Below are positions 12,799 through 24,071 of a stretch of DNA of 64,000 nt, piece by piece; within the stretch, counting starts at the first letter, position 1; every line of letters starts with the position of its first letter. The stretch lies in the NCBI GenBank assembly GCA_002104905.1, contig MCFE01000152.1, positions 62,001 to 126,000 of the forward strand, in the 5' to 3' direction. The position numbers and the translations under genes were made by a program. The notes below the pieces were generated by a model. It made no database searches, was not told the origin of the DNA, and saw only the letters and a program-made list of their open reading frames with translations. The stretch comes from Basidiobolus meristosporus CBS 931.73 (Eukaryota; Basidiobolomycota; Basidiobolomycetes; Basidiobolales; Basidiobolaceae).

Positions 12799-15700
12799 AT
12801 GTCCTCAGCAGCAAGCAATCTAAACCTTTCCATGTTGGAAGAAGCCAGAAGAAATCAGGAAGAACTTACTGAACAGCTTGAAAACATCATGCTTGAAAGA
12901 AATACCATGATGATTGAGCACTCAAAACTTGCCAAAACAAGATCTGATAATCACTGTAGAGATGAACTCCTTGAAGTTATATCCGGTTACCAAGATGAAA
13001 TTGGAATAATTAAGGAAGCACTGGAGAATATTGCCATAGTAATTGACAGCATTGAAAATCCACCAAGCCTTGCTCTGCATCAGCCACCAAGAAGTCATGC
13101 CTTTGAATCCTCCAGATCTACATCTCCTTCTAGACCTGCCCCGGTGGTTGTCCCAAGATCCTTGCCTGTTTATGCTGAAGGCACCAATGCCATCAAGAAT
13201 CCAACTGAGTTTCTTTACAAGTTTAGTCACGTCTTAGCTGCACACCAGCTAGACCCTGACACCAACTGGGCTAGACTTCTGCCTCTCTGTCTCACAATGC
13301 AAGATGCTGACTGGGTTGAAGTGAACATTCCTTCCAATAGTACGTGGAAAATTGCCCAAAACCTCTTTTGCAGCCATTTTAAAGATCCTCTCAAGAAAGC
13401 ACATCTGAACTGCGACTTATGGAAAACTAAAATGCAAAAAGGTGAATCTGTGCAACACTTCTGTGATAGATTCCAAAGACAAGTGAGATTAGCTGGAGTT
13501 AGTGATGATAATCCATCGCTTACTGCTCATTTTCTTTCAAACTTTTCACACCAGCTACAGAGCAATATTGCCATTGTCAAAGCATGCAACCCTGCATGTA
13601 CCTATGACCAGATCTCAGAGATATGTACACTGGCAATCACCTTGACTGCAGCTATTAGCCAGACTTCAGGCAGCTCAACCCAATATCCCACAACAGCCAG
13701 AAAAGAGACCAGTCATGTGACCAAGAAGCAGTCAACCGCTACTAAGCACTGTGAGCTTCATGGAAAATGCTATCATTCTACCAGTGAATGCAAAGGCATC
13801 ACCAAGCAGTCAAACAAGTCAGGAAACACCGCAGAAAAGCAGCAAAACACCAAAACTGATAATCCATATGCTGATGACAAGTGCTTTAAATGTGGAAATA
13901 GGGGACATAGATCACCTGCCTGTCCTGAGAAGAACTCCACACCATCAGCCAAAATTACCCAGATCCTTGATGATCATTCAGCCAATGATACAATGGGGTA
14001 TGAAGAAGTATATGAAGAACTTACAGTTCAAGATTATCACAACCTCTTTGAGTTTCCGGCTAAAATTGCAACTGTCCAAGAAAAGAAGCAACCAATCACA
14101 CAGCTCAAAGCCATAGAAGTGCCACTCACCCTCAATGGCCAATCATACGTTGCACTACTGGATACTGGATCATCCAACTCTATTGTATCACCCAATGTAG
14201 TCAGAGAACTCAATTTGGAGATAGAAAAACGACCAGGAAAAATCATTCTTGCAGCTAAGGATCTCTCAGCCCCAAGAATTGGCATTACCAACCCAATCAA
14301 CATACATTGTGGCTCAGTAACCATAATCCATCAGATGGAAGTGATTGACATACCAGATGGACCTCAGGTAGTCATTGGTCTGGACACCTTCACCAAACTT
14401 GGCTTTCACATAGGCAGACTACTGGTTTCCTATCCAGGAATCACTAAATCTCAGCCACTCATAATGGATCAAATCCCAGAGATTATCTCATCCCAACCGG
14501 AAGAAGAAGAGTTAACCCCAGCTTTTCAAGAATATTCTCAATCAGTCAAATTAGATATTCAGCCAGCCATATAGAGAAATCAGGCCATTCCAAGGAACAG
14601 CTTCTGCACCATCCCAGAATCCATTGTTACACTAGAGACCCCACCTGGTGAGTCAACATGGAGGAGGCAATACCCAATTCTGCATTCATGTCAACACTTA
14701 GTTGATGAGATAGTCCAAAAATGGGCTGACAATGGAATTATCACTCAAGCCCCTGTCAACACAACATTCAACAGCCCTTTGACGCTTGCACCAAAGAAAG
14801 ATGCTGATGGAAATCTAACCCTGAAGAGACCCTGTTTGGACCCCAGACCTCTGAACAAGCTTCTCCAAGATGACAAGTTTCCAATTCCAAGAATCCAAGA
14901 TATCTTTTCCGCACTATCAGGAGCAATAGTATTCTCCAAGTTGGACTTGAAGGATGCATATCACCGATTCCAGATCCATCCTGATCATCAGCATAAGACT
15001 GCCTTTACTTGGAATAATATGCAATGGATGTTTCAGGGAGCTCCCTTTGGCCTAAAGACACTTACCAGCAAGTTTCAGAGAGTCATGACTATAATACTCA
15101 AGAATGCACCATATGCATTGGTATTTGTTGATGATGTCATCATATTCTCCACTAACCGTGATGATCATGCAACCCATGTCACTGATGTAATCAACAGACT
15201 GACAACTGCTGGACTGATTCTCAATGCTGAAAAGTGCAGTTTTGCCCACCTCAAAATCAATCTACTTGGATTTATAGTGACACCAGCTGGCCACCAATTA
15301 GATCCTTTCAAACTGGTCAATATCCCAGAATGGCCAAAACCCACTAGCGCCAAGCAACTTCAACATTATCTTGGAGTATTCATCTATTTTAGGGAACACA
15401 TACCACTCATGTCCTCATTGAGTGCCCCATTAGATGCATTACGCCATAGCCCTGATCTCACCTCAGCCTGGAACAAGACTCATGACCAAGCCTTTGAGTC
15501 ACTCTGCCAACTGCTTCCACAAGCACCCACCTTTTCCTACCCAGACTTTACTAAGCCCTTTGTTGTTGCTACAGATGCATCTAATGTTGGGTTAGGGGCA
15601 GTCCTCTATCAAGATGAAGACCAAAATCCGCCTCACTGGATCTCTTTCCAAGCCAGGTCCCTACAACCTGCTGAGAGAAACTACTCTGCTACCAAGAAGG

Positions 15701-17283
15701 AGCTACTTGCCATAGTCTTTGCCTTGAAGAAGTTTCATCAGTATCTATGGGGTAATCCTTTTACCTTGTACACTGACCATCAAGCCCTTGTCTATATCCA
15801 CACTCAGAAGACTCTGACTCCAATGCTTACCAACTGGCTTGATACTCTACTTGATTATGAATATACAGTTATTCATTGCCCAGGAATTCTCAACATCCTT
15901 CCTGACCACCTGTCAAGACTTTTTCCAACTTCACCTTGGGAGGGACATGTGATTACTGATGTAATCAGTAAACTCTCTACAACTTCCAAAATAATTCCTC
16001 AACTGGATTCAGCAACTTAGAAAATCCCACCTGAAGAACAAAGGAAAACATTGATACAGAGGAGTCATTTACTTGGCCACTTTGGAGCTGACACACTTAT
16101 GAAGAAGCTACACTCTGATGGATATCACTGGCCAAATATCAAAGTTGACTGCTTAGAATTTGTCAAGTTGTGCAGAGAATGTCAACTTTACAATATCAGC
16201 CGCCATGGATTTCACCCTTTGAGCCCCATCCATGCAAGCCTTCCTATGGATCATATTGCAATTGATCTGGCTGGACCTTTCACCACTAGTGATGATGGTA
16301 ATCACTACCTCTTTGTAATTGTGGATGTCTGCACACGTTTTGTCTTCCTCAAAGCCATCCCAGACAAGTATGCGGCCACTATTGCACAAGAACTATTCAA
16401 GCTCTTCTGCCTTTTTGGATTCCCTAAGGTCATTTAATCGGATAATGGAACAGAATTTGTGAATCACGTGATCAAAGCCCTTTGCCAGAATAGCGCCATT
16501 GATCATTGTCTGATCACTCCATATCATCCCAAAGCTAATGGACTGGCTGAAAGACATGTTCAGACCTCAGTGAACATCATCAGGAAATCTATCAAAGGTA
16601 TCAAGAAGAATTGGGACAAGTACATTCCGACTGTACAGTATGCTATCAACACCAAAATTGCCACTCTACATGGATCAACCCCATTTTCCTTGATGTTTGG
16701 AAGAAGATACAACCACTTTGGAGACTACCAGAATACAGAGTTAGCAAGTTTGAATACAGATAAGCTAAAGAACCGGCTTGAGTACCTTACCAACATTGTC
16801 TACCCTGCTATCAGTGCCAGAAGTAAGGCCTCTCAGCAAAAGATGACTTCAACATACGCCTCAAGACACAGGAACAGCAGCTTCCCAGATGGGTCATATG
16901 TCATGACACTAGATCCAATCCGGCAATCTAAGCTTGACCTCAAGTATGAAGGACCATTCAAGGTTGTCAGACGCACTACTGGAGGATCTTATGTACTTCA
17001 AGATAACACTGGAGCACTGCTACCCAAGAACTTTCCACCTTCCTCACTCAAACTTATTTCTCAAGACCCAGTAACTTTGGAATCCTATGAAGTTGAAGCT
17101 ATTTTGGACCATGATGGAGAAGAACCAAATTGCCTTTATTTAGTCAAGTGGAAAGGCTATGATGCCAAACACAACACCTGGGAACCTTACACCAACTTTG
17201 ATGATGTTGCCATTATCAATCAGTATTGGAGCCGCAGAGGAACCCAGAAGGTATCAAAAAACTCCTCTTCCAGAAGGAAGTGA
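12799..17283 (+). pseudogene. Gypsy C Gag-Pol polyprotein with chromodomain, three nonsense codons
   Basis: One frame of 1,494 codons runs from ATG 12799 to TGA 17281-17283, whose last base directly abuts the 3' LTR. In order: a coiled N-terminus and Gag capsid region (1-340); CCHC zinc knuckle C362-C375 (CFKCGNRGHRSPAC); retropepsin LLDTGSS with Asp455; reverse transcriptase with FVDD at 776-779; RNase H with TDAS at about 926; integrase with the HHCC finger from His1090, IDLAGPF, SDNGTEF and a Glu in LAERHVQ; and a C-terminal chromodomain at about 1432-1480 (LVKWKGYDAKHNTWEP). Stops at codons 592 (TAG), 1074 (TAG) and 1213 (TAA) each fit a C-to-T change in a Gln codon. Otherwise the motifs look intact. 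Chromodomains in this class are known to direct integration toward modified chromatin. Confidence 0.95.
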
Positions 17284-17980
17284 TGTTGTGCATCAACATT
17301 TAAAACTTTGCCAATTTTACTCCGTTTGAAAATCTAGTACCCTAACTGATTTTCCCTAACCCAAACAAAACAAATCCCAGTTACAGTTTATTTGATCCCA
17401 CCTCAGAATCTATTTTTAGCTATCACACCTGATCTATTTTCAAATGGTCATCACGTTATCAACCTATCTGCCAAGCCTTCCCAGGTGATCAGTCATCTGA
17501 GATCTATCCAACCACTATGCAGTTGCCAAGACATCAGTTGATTGGTGATGTAATTTTCATTTATCTTATGCACCTATGAACACCCAAATTGATTTCAATC
17601 AATCCAGTCCCTTGGCGCTTACTAATTCAACTTGATCAGAAAAGTATAAATAAAGTGTACTGAACCTTTTGGTTTAGTGTGTATCTCAACAAAATTAAGA
17701 TTCTGTCTCAGCAAAAATAAGAATCCAACAATTCCGTTCTAGTTTCTATCCAAGCCTAGTATATCTAGCACTCCAAAGAACACCAAGCCTAGCCTGCCTA
17801 GCAAACAAATATCATTGCCTTTATAGCCAACCCAGCTATATCCAAGACCAATATTAGATCAGAATCTTTCTGCTAATATTTCCGCCACTCTCTGACAATT
17901 CTAAGATTCTGCACTTAATTGTCCCTTTGGTTCAGTTAAACCATTCAAGAGTTTTATTACACTTTCTCTTGGATACAACA
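17284..17980 (+). repeat. 3' LTR of Gypsy C
   Basis: The 697-bp partner of the 5' LTR. It is preceded by a purine-rich stretch (CCAGAAGGAAG) that could serve as polypurine tract, overlapping the end of the ORF. It is followed by the target duplication ATACT. Confidence 0.95.
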
Positions 17981-18474
17981 ATACTTTTTTTACTGTTTAA
18001 GTGATTACCCATCATGGTGTTCCAGAAGGTTTCAATAGAAATCTTAATGACATCAGAATGACATTGGAATGACATCAGAATGACCTAAAAACTTCTAAGT
18101 ATGTTCTGGAAGGTTCTAAGAGGCTCAGCATATCCAGCCAATCAGGAATCAGTATTTTGAAACCTGTGTAACATAGTGATACCTTGTTTGGTATGAAAAT
18201 GGTAGGAATGGTGACACAAGTTGATCATGTGTAACTGGTACTGGCGCAGGCACTTGCCTAATATAGAAGCCCTGACAGTTGGTAATCTTACATAGAGTGA
18301 GGGATAACTTATGGAACAAGGTAAGCAGGAGTGATAGTCAACCAGCTTATGGGATAGTACTGATCAGGTAAGACAAATGAGATAAAACTAAAATAAGTGT
18401 AGTAGAGATATAGGGAAGTTGAAAATATAGGAATGAGCACATCTGTCAATGGGTGTCACTGTGACCCCACTACA

Positions 18475-19877
18475 ACAGAGCCTCTACTACAGGTTCCTTT
18501 GCCTCCTCTCTAGAATCATTATGTCAACGCTTCTTCTGCCATACTTTGACTGTTCTGACTGGAGGGCTTAAATCAACTGAGTCCTGTTGGCCACCTGGCA
18601 AGGGACTCTGTCTTTTGATGCCTTCTTCTCTTTTGTGTCTAATACAGGTTCTTGTTTGTACCATTTTTCACATTTGTGGGCTTGGTGGCCCACTTCTACA
18701 CATACATAACATGGGTACTGTTGTTGCAGTTGTTCCATCTGTTGGGTCAGGGCTTGTACCTGGGCCTTTAAATCTACAACAGCTTCCCAGAGTTTATCAC
18801 CTTCTTTGGGGAATTCTTGGACATTGTTGATTGAGAGTTCTTGGACCTTTCACCATAATTTGTCATGATCACATGACAACCATGAACACCCATGCCAAGT
18901 TTCAGCTTCCTAGCTCAATTTCTAAGAGATTCCTTCTGGAACCTTCTACCACCTTCCAGAAATTTCCTGACCATTCCAAACCCTTGTTACACAATGGAAC
19001 ATTCCATGGGAGCTTCCCATCATATTTTTCATAGTCCAGTACCATATATGGAAATACCAGGTCACATGACTTAGTCACATGATCAGGTGACCTAATCCAT
19101 TTCCCCATCCCGTCTCAGTGCCTTGCCTTCTATATTATTATCCCCAGCACATTGTTGTGCCTCACCACACAACCCCATTAGTATTAGCCAATATCTCTCA
19201 GCATCAGTATAATCAAAAAGTATATATAGTCCTATCCCCCCTTAAGTATTCCTCAGTCTGATAAACACAGGTCTTGAATAAACAGCCTTGCCTTGGAAAT
19301 CTGCCTTGCCTTGTTGATCCACACCTAAGTCCTTTCCTGGTCCTGCCTTGCCTAGCTCTACTCTCCTGCCTTGTGTCTATTCATTACATAATTCCTCTAA
19401 CTCTCGGTCTTTTGGTGAGGCAACTTTTCCTTTCTTACAGGGGATCCCTGTCCTTTGATCATTTGTATCACTATATGGTAGCCCCCATAGCAAGATGACC
19501 CCTTGTACTTGTTTGACCAACTCTTGCAACATTTTACATCCCTGTTGTTCTTTGGATGCCCTACATCTTATTTGGTCATCTAAGCCCATGATGTAATATC
19601 TTATGTGCTGTTGTTTGGCAATTTTGTCCTTTGGGAGACATCAAACTTGTTGGAGAAACAGTTCAGTGTATACTTCATAGCACTCACTACTTTTCTTCCA
19701 TGAGGACAGTAGAAGGGCTTACTTTCTTATTGTTGTCCCATCCTGCATCAACTGCAACTCTCCCAAACTTATCAAACCTCTCAAGGGCTTTCTCTCTCTT
19801 TCACTTGTACGTTTTTAGTTTTATTGTAGTAGTCATTACCTCACATGTGCTTATTTCTGCAGAGATGGCACCAAATA
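18475..19877 (-). pseudogene. Gypsy A gag with zinc knuckle, split by solo LTR D
   Basis: On the minus strand 18670-18711 encodes CYVCVEVGHQAHKC, a CCHC knuckle (C-x2-C-x4-H-x4-C) typical of retroelement nucleocapsid. Upstream pieces (19388-19589, LDDQIRCRASKEQQGCKMLQ) fit a capsid-like region. Frames are broken, and solo LTR D (18861-19388) splits the gene. Just inside the 5' LTR the minus strand reads TGGTGCCATCTCTGC at about 19,860-19,873, a plausible tRNA primer-binding site (starts TGG). Confidence 0.7.
18861..19388 (+). repeat. Solo LTR, family D, inserted in Gypsy A gag
   Basis: The 528-bp unit begins TGTCATGATCACATGACA and ends TGTCTATTCATTACA. It is flanked by the direct repeat TAATT (18856-18860 and 19389-19393). 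It contains AAGTATATATAGTCC at about 19,218 (TATA-like) and CTTGAATAAACAGCC at about 19,272 (polyadenylation-like), both on the plus strand. No internal region is left, so it is a solo LTR formed by recombination. Confidence 0.88.
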
Positions 19878-20253
19878 TGTGGGTTATTACTGACTGTACT
19901 TTGTGAGTGGGAGAACTTGTAGGTTGAGTCAGTACAACTTGGTTCAGAACAGCTTCTAATAGAAGGTAGCAAGGTAATAAAGACCTGTGTCTATTCCATC
20001 CAAATCCTCTTCTCCTTTTACTTGGTTCAATTGGATAGGTATATATATATTACTTGGGGGGCTTAGATAATAAACAATGCGTTATAAATTGGAGTGTGAA
20101 CACATTCCTGTTATGGTAAGTGTTCTTACTAGATTAGGGCAGGGATAGGAGGGAGGGTATATGGAGGAATCATAGGGAGGATACTGGGGGAATTGGGTAG
20201 GACTCTGGGGAGAACTCCTGGGCAAAGAGTGGGTACCACATTTAGTACTCACA
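19878..20253 (-). repeat. Right (5') LTR of Gypsy element A
   Basis: The 376-bp partner of 5293-5670, ending ACTCACA next to the target duplication ATACC. It carries the same TATATATATT and GGGGGG blocks. The two copies are clearly more diverged from each other than the Gypsy C pair. Confidence 0.92.
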
Positions 20254-20258
20254 ATACC

Positions 20259-20640
20259 ATCCATTGTGCTCTGAAAAGCCAGCAATCTTGCTGATGGCTG
20301 GGGTACCTCCAATGCAGATCATAATATGCGCTTTGAAATGATGGCCATTGAGTAGTATCCTACTGTAAAGCATACAAAATTCATCAGCAATGTGTACAAG
20401 TAGCTGTCCAGGTTGGATGTTGATTTAGGCCCAGATACCAGTGAAACCACCATCAGATTTTTGCTCTGCTAATGTAAGATAAGTGGCAAATTAAGGTTGA
20501 CAAGAGTTAGTGACCAACTGGATTTGCTGCTAAAGTACTTGCTTAGTGAGAATCCATCAGGTGCCAAGGCAGAGGCATGGTCATACATACCTTCAAGTAG
20601 CCCTTGTTTCTTAGGTGCTTGTAATGATTGCCATCAAATA
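20259..20640 (-). pseudogene. Tnp2-type transposase fragment (copy A, middle piece)
   Basis: It resumes the copy A transposase right after Gypsy A. It matches 28,038-28,415, including the region that in the other copy encodes GDTPAISKIAGFSRHNGQ, the conserved zinc-binding block of Tnp2 enzymes. It ends at 20640, where the PIF/Harbinger element starts. Confidence 0.78.
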
Positions 20641-20822
20641 GACTTGTTTTGTTGGATAGTGCCACATAGTGCCAGCCTGTTTATGGTGCCGGATTGATCT
20701 GGCACTCTACGGCACTATCTGGCACTATAATTTCTACCATGATGCTAGTGGTATGATACAGTTACTTGTAATTTTACTCAATCTTACTTATGTTGCTCAG
20801 AATAGTGCTTTCCTTGCATTAT

Positions 20823-21707
20823 TTACCCATCATAATGCTCCAGACACATTTCTCTCAGTGGATGTCTTCTTGTATGAACATACTGTGCATTAATAAGTAT
20901 CTTAACTATTTTACCTATTCTGCTGTTTTTACCTATATATGACTTTCCTCTGTATTTACCTGCCAATATGCTGAATCTCTTCAGATATCCAAATGTATGC
21001 TCTACCCTTACTCTGAAATGATTAAATATCTCATTGTAAAGCTTTGGCTGCCTGCTAAGCACACCATTCATTGGCTTCCTATAAGCTGTAATATATCCTA
21101 ATCTCTGACAATCCTCTCCTATATAGGCTAAGTCTGCCATACATTTCTCCCCTCTACTGAATTCAGGATGATTCTCTACCCAGACTGCTTTGTCATGCCT
21201 ACTTCCAGCAAATGGCCCACTAAACCAGATGATGTTACCCTCAATGTCAGAGAGTGCTTGAAACTTCACACAGTGTGCCTTGTACTTGCCAGAATAAAAG
21301 TGCCTCTGCCCTCTAGGAGGTCTGTTAATCCTCACTGGAAAGGTATCCAAAATACTCCTGATATGGAACCTGTTGCTGAACACTCTGGGATATGGAAGTC
21401 TATTGGAGCTTCTGAACCTAGTATTCCAAGCTTGCTCTAAGTCATTCATACCCTCTGCAAGGTGGTTCTCCATTGCTGTCAGCTGGGAATGAAAGCTTCT
21501 AGGACTTTTGTTGCCATGGATGGTGGGATGAAACCTTGTAGGGCAATAGTTCTTGTAATAGCAGAGAAGCTTAACAAGAGATCTCCTTGAGTAGATTGGG
21601 GTTGATGGTCCACAGTACTTGGAATAGATCCCTTCTAGTGTGTCAAAAGGAAATCTAGTGGTAGTGATGGGATTGATGAGAAAAGACCATTCAGATGAGT
21701 AAGTCAT
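20823..21707 (-). CDS. HARBI1-type DDE transposase of the PIF/Harbinger element
   Basis: An uninterrupted 294-residue protein of the DDE_Tnp_4 (HARBI1-like) family, which cuts and pastes PIF/Harbinger elements. The catalytic triad can be placed. Asp121 lies in SILDTFPV, ahead of the HFYSGKYKAHCVKFQ strand. Asp172 lies in GSRHDKAVW. Glu236 lies in VEHTFGYLKRF. The N-terminal about 115 residues are helix-rich, as in the family. The length is a little short compared with typical 350-400-residue members. The ATG at 21707 faces the second gene across a 360-bp shared promoter. The reading frame and triad are intact, unlike most other transposon genes here, so this could still be an active source enzyme (inference). 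Proteins of this family usually need the element's second protein. Confidence 0.88.
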   Translation of the reverse strand: MTYSSEWSFLINPITTTRFPFDTLEGIYSKYCGPSTPIYSRRSLVKLLCYYKNYCPTRFHPTIHGNKSPRSFHSQLTAMENHLAEGMNDLEQAWNTRFRSSNRLPYPRVFSNRFHIRSILDTFPVRINRPPRGQRHFYSGKYKAHCVKFQALSDIEGNIIWFSGPFAGSRHDKAVWVENHPEFSRGEKCMADLAYIGEDCQRLGYITAYRKPMNGVLSRQPKLYNEIFNHFRVRVEHTFGYLKRFSILAGKYRGKSYIGKNSRIGKIVKILINAQYVHTRRHPLREMCLEHYDG

Positions 21708-22066
21708 ATTAAAATTGATGGATGATTGTATGGAATTGGTTTGAATTGATTCAGCACAATCCGCGTTATTTATCTGATTTTTAATACATTATGGTTAAAT
21801 CTCCATCAATTGCCATGTATCCCATCATTATGTTGCAAAAATCATCCGCAAACAATGCCTTGGTACTTTTATTAATACATTAATCATAGGTCTATAATCA
21901 AATAGGAAATCTGCGATTGATGTGATCTGATCTGTGTCAACGTGATCCAAGATGCATCATGCATAATATATGGAAAATTCAACAATCACATTAGTTTTCA
22001 TATATATTTGATATAAGACCAGGTTGATGCCAATATACCGCTGTATAAGTATCCAAATCCATTGCT
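21708..22066. promoter_or_regulatory. Divergent promoter region of the PIF/Harbinger element
   Basis: A 359-bp AT-rich spacer between the two start codons. A TCATATATATTTGATATAAG stretch at about 21,997-22,016 is a TATA-like candidate for the plus-strand gene. Confidence 0.5.
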
Positions 22067-23329
22067 ATGGTCCCCATACCAAGCCTCAACTCATCTTTAG
22101 TACAACCCAGACAAAACCCATCCCCCAGCTCACAGGCGCGGTCCGGACCAGAGAAGTCAATGTTGGATCTGTTTGAGTTCTTGCCAAATTATTTTAGTAT
22201 GGCCCAAGTGTCTATGATGAGCCTTCATACAGATATTTGGGCACTACTGATTAATCTAGCAGAACTAGATACCTCAGAGAGTCAACAAAGATGGAAGAAT
22301 TTGAGTAGAAAGCTGTGGCATGAGTTCTACATCAAGATGCCAGCTGATGTATGTAAAAAGATATATAACAAGACAAGTATTGAAATCAAGAATGAGCTGA
22401 GAGTGAGGGGATTTGACAAAGAAGCCGCACAGGAACAATTTTGCACGCAATTTGCACAGTACAGGCTGGATGCGTCCGTTTGTGCCTCAACTTTGGGAAC
22501 CAAAGAGATTTTGTATGAGTTTTTGCCTCAAATGACTAATGTACAATGTGATATATTAGTAGAGCTGAGTGGCTTCCAAGAGCAATATATACAGGACTCA
22601 TCCAGGCAACAGCTCCAAAGTATCAGACAGAGGGTAAGTGAATACCTTGAGGAATCAGATGGTGAGCTTCAGGAGGAAGAATACAGACCGCGAGCAACAT
22701 TGTCCAGATTGCGCCAGCACGCCTTGCTGGATTCCCTACCATCTCTTGCAGCCACAGCACGCCGGCACACATCAGTCCAGACCACGCCAACACCCTTTAC
22801 CAGAACGCCCTGCGTTGAGTCAATGCGCATTGAGTCAACAAATGTTGGGTCAACATGCGCGCTTCAGAGCAAAACTACAAGAACTTGCCAAACTGCTCAT
22901 TTAGACACAAGTCCATTGGAGCAGACCAAGCCGCGTCAACATGCAGCATCACATTGAACTCAGCCAAGGGCCATCTCAACGCATCAAGGCGTGCCTGCGC
23001 GTGCTGTTTTGCCTGACCATCAGCAAGTTACTTCTGGTGAACTGACTGATGATGACCAACATGAAGTGCCTCAACCACCAAAGCCCTTGGCAAGTAAATG
23101 AACACGTTAGCGCGTGGCACTACAGGCCGGTTCAGTTAGTTCAGTCAGAGCAATTCAGTGCGGCCAAGCTGCAGCATTGCACTCATCAACTAGGAGGCAA
23201 AATACTGACTACAAATACACAAGTAGCCAAGATAATAGTCATCCAGGAAGTAGTATAGGTGTGCAAAGTGAGTCACTACCAAATGCTCCAGTAGTAATCC
23301 CTGTGAGAAAAAAACCCAGGAGAAGATGA
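22067..23329 (+). pseudogene. Second gene of the PIF/Harbinger element, three nonsense codons
   Basis: The first open stretch (22067-22957) encodes 296 residues; the same frame continues to 23329. In-frame stops lie at 22955-22957 (TGA), about 23,099 (TGA) and about 23,108 (TAG). The first two fit CGA-to-TGA and the third CAG-to-TAG. The N-terminal 180 residues look like a folded helical domain (QQRWKNLSRKLWHEFYIKMP). The rest is low complexity with many Arg, Thr and Gln, ending in the basic tail RKKPRRR, a likely nuclear signal. PIF/Harbinger elements usually encode a Myb/SANT DNA-binding partner of the transposase; I cannot show that fold here, so the role is by position only. Confidence 0.6.
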
Positions 23330-24071
23330 TGCAATTGCTTTGAATTGCTCACATTTGTAATGATCCCAACGATCCTTTTTTTTTGCAATCCAAATTGAGC
23401 CATTGCAAATCAGTGATCATCAAATTTTGGATATAAGTAATATCAAGGTCGTCTCACATTTGAGACAGAACCCCTATAAATAAGCACCCTGCATATATAT
23501 ACATCATCTGTAATACCAGTGCAGCTATTGGATCTGTTTTGCACCTACACAATTGCTTGCATGCTAGCTATGACACCTTGTCCAATCACTAGGATCAGGG
23601 ATTTACTTGCTCAATGGGCAAAATGGGATATTTGATGGTGAATCAGGTAGCTTTTTCAGTAGTCAATGAGCCAATTGGGGGCTGCCAGCTTCAGGATACT
23701 TCTGGACCAGTTAACCACTGAGATACTGTCCAATTGGAGTGAGGGTAACCAAAATGGTAAGTATCAGTGTAGTTTATAGTGTGATACACATTTATTTCCA
23801 TTTACATTAAAGAAACATATCCAAATACCGGATTTTACCTGCCATTATAGCGGTATCCAATTGCGCACGTGATGCAAACATTACAAGTTGGCGCAATCAT
23901 CCGTGCCAACCTCATTGTGTCAGATTGTGCCATAGTGTGCAAGATTGTCCCGCATAGTGCGAAATTGTCCAAGAATGATCCTGCCTTCTGGTAGCTATAA
24001 TATTGCACCCAATTGTTCTTTACAACCACGGATTGCGCCATGCACCCTGGCATGGTACAATGGAACAAGTC
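23330..24071. other. Non-coding right arm of the PIF/Harbinger element
   Basis: AT-rich DNA followed by a sub-terminal zone (about 23,870-24,060) with repeated TTGCGC/GTGCCA/ATTGTCC-like words, then the right terminal repeat. Such sub-terminal words are usual transposase-binding sites. No gene seen. Confidence 0.5.

Larger units (their letters stand above)
12062..17980 (+). mobile_element. Young Ty3/Gypsy chromodomain retrotransposon C
   Basis: This is a complete 5,919-bp element: two 697-bp LTRs (TGTTGTGCATCAACA...GGATACAACA) and a 5-bp target duplication ATACT (12057-12061 and 17981-17985). One long reading frame (12799-17283) encodes the whole Gag-Pol polyprotein. The LTRs differ at six sites by my alignment (about 99% identity), so the insertion is recent compared with its surroundings. 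Gene order is gag, protease, RT, RNase H, integrase, chromodomain, as in chromoviruses. Three in-frame stop codons interrupt the frame, so this copy is not autonomous as it stands. Confidence 0.96.
11466..18474 (-). repeat. Second LTR B copy, split by Gypsy C
   Basis: The two flanks (11466-12061 and 17986-18474) together read as one minus-strand LTR of family B. The right end, reverse-complemented, starts TGTAGTGGGGTC. The left edge is TGTGGTGGTGTA on the plus strand, the reverse complement of the family's ACACCACCACA end. Internal blocks match the intact copy at 8411-9213, for example ACTGATTCCTGATTGG. Gypsy C interrupts it at the ATACT duplication. I see no clean target duplication around this LTR. 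It sits between gag and protease of Gypsy A. Confidence 0.75.
5293..20253 (-). mobile_element. Ty3/Gypsy retrotransposon A, old, with three further insertions
   Basis: Related LTRs (5293-5670 and 19878-20253) both run TGTGGG...ACTCACA and are flanked by the 5-bp duplication ATACC (5288-5292 and 20254-20258). Reading on the minus strand from the right LTR there are gag with a zinc knuckle, protease, reverse transcriptase, RNase H, integrase, and an unassigned downstream segment before the left LTR. Solo LTR B (8411-9213), LTR B plus Gypsy C (11466-18474) and solo LTR D (18861-19388) interrupt it. The two LTRs differ at dozens of sites by eye, and active-site residues are lost in several enzymes, so it is old and inactive. 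It is inserted in a CACTA transposase. Confidence 0.92.
20641..24071. mobile_element. PIF/Harbinger DNA transposon with two divergent genes
   Basis: The element interrupts copy A of the CACTA transposase. The terminal repeats are GACTTGTTTTGTTGGATAGT at the left and, reverse-complemented, GACTTGTTCCATTGTACCAT at the right. Sub-terminal GGCACT/GGCATG-type repeats follow inside the left end. A TA lies at each edge; a clean 3-bp PIF-type duplication is not certain. It carries an intact DDE transposase (minus, 20823-21707) and a second gene (plus, 22067-23329, with three stops), divergently arranged. A 209-bp relative lies at 29892-30100. Confidence 0.85.

Noticed and set aside
12799-17283. Reading TAG/TAA as glutamine (altered genetic code), because all three Gypsy C stops fall where Gln fits
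   Set aside because: The host genes are fully explained by the standard code: the H3 and cullin frames end in TAA and the bZIP and membrane protein frames in TAG at the expected protein ends. TGA stops also occur in the same elements, so mutation explains the pattern better.
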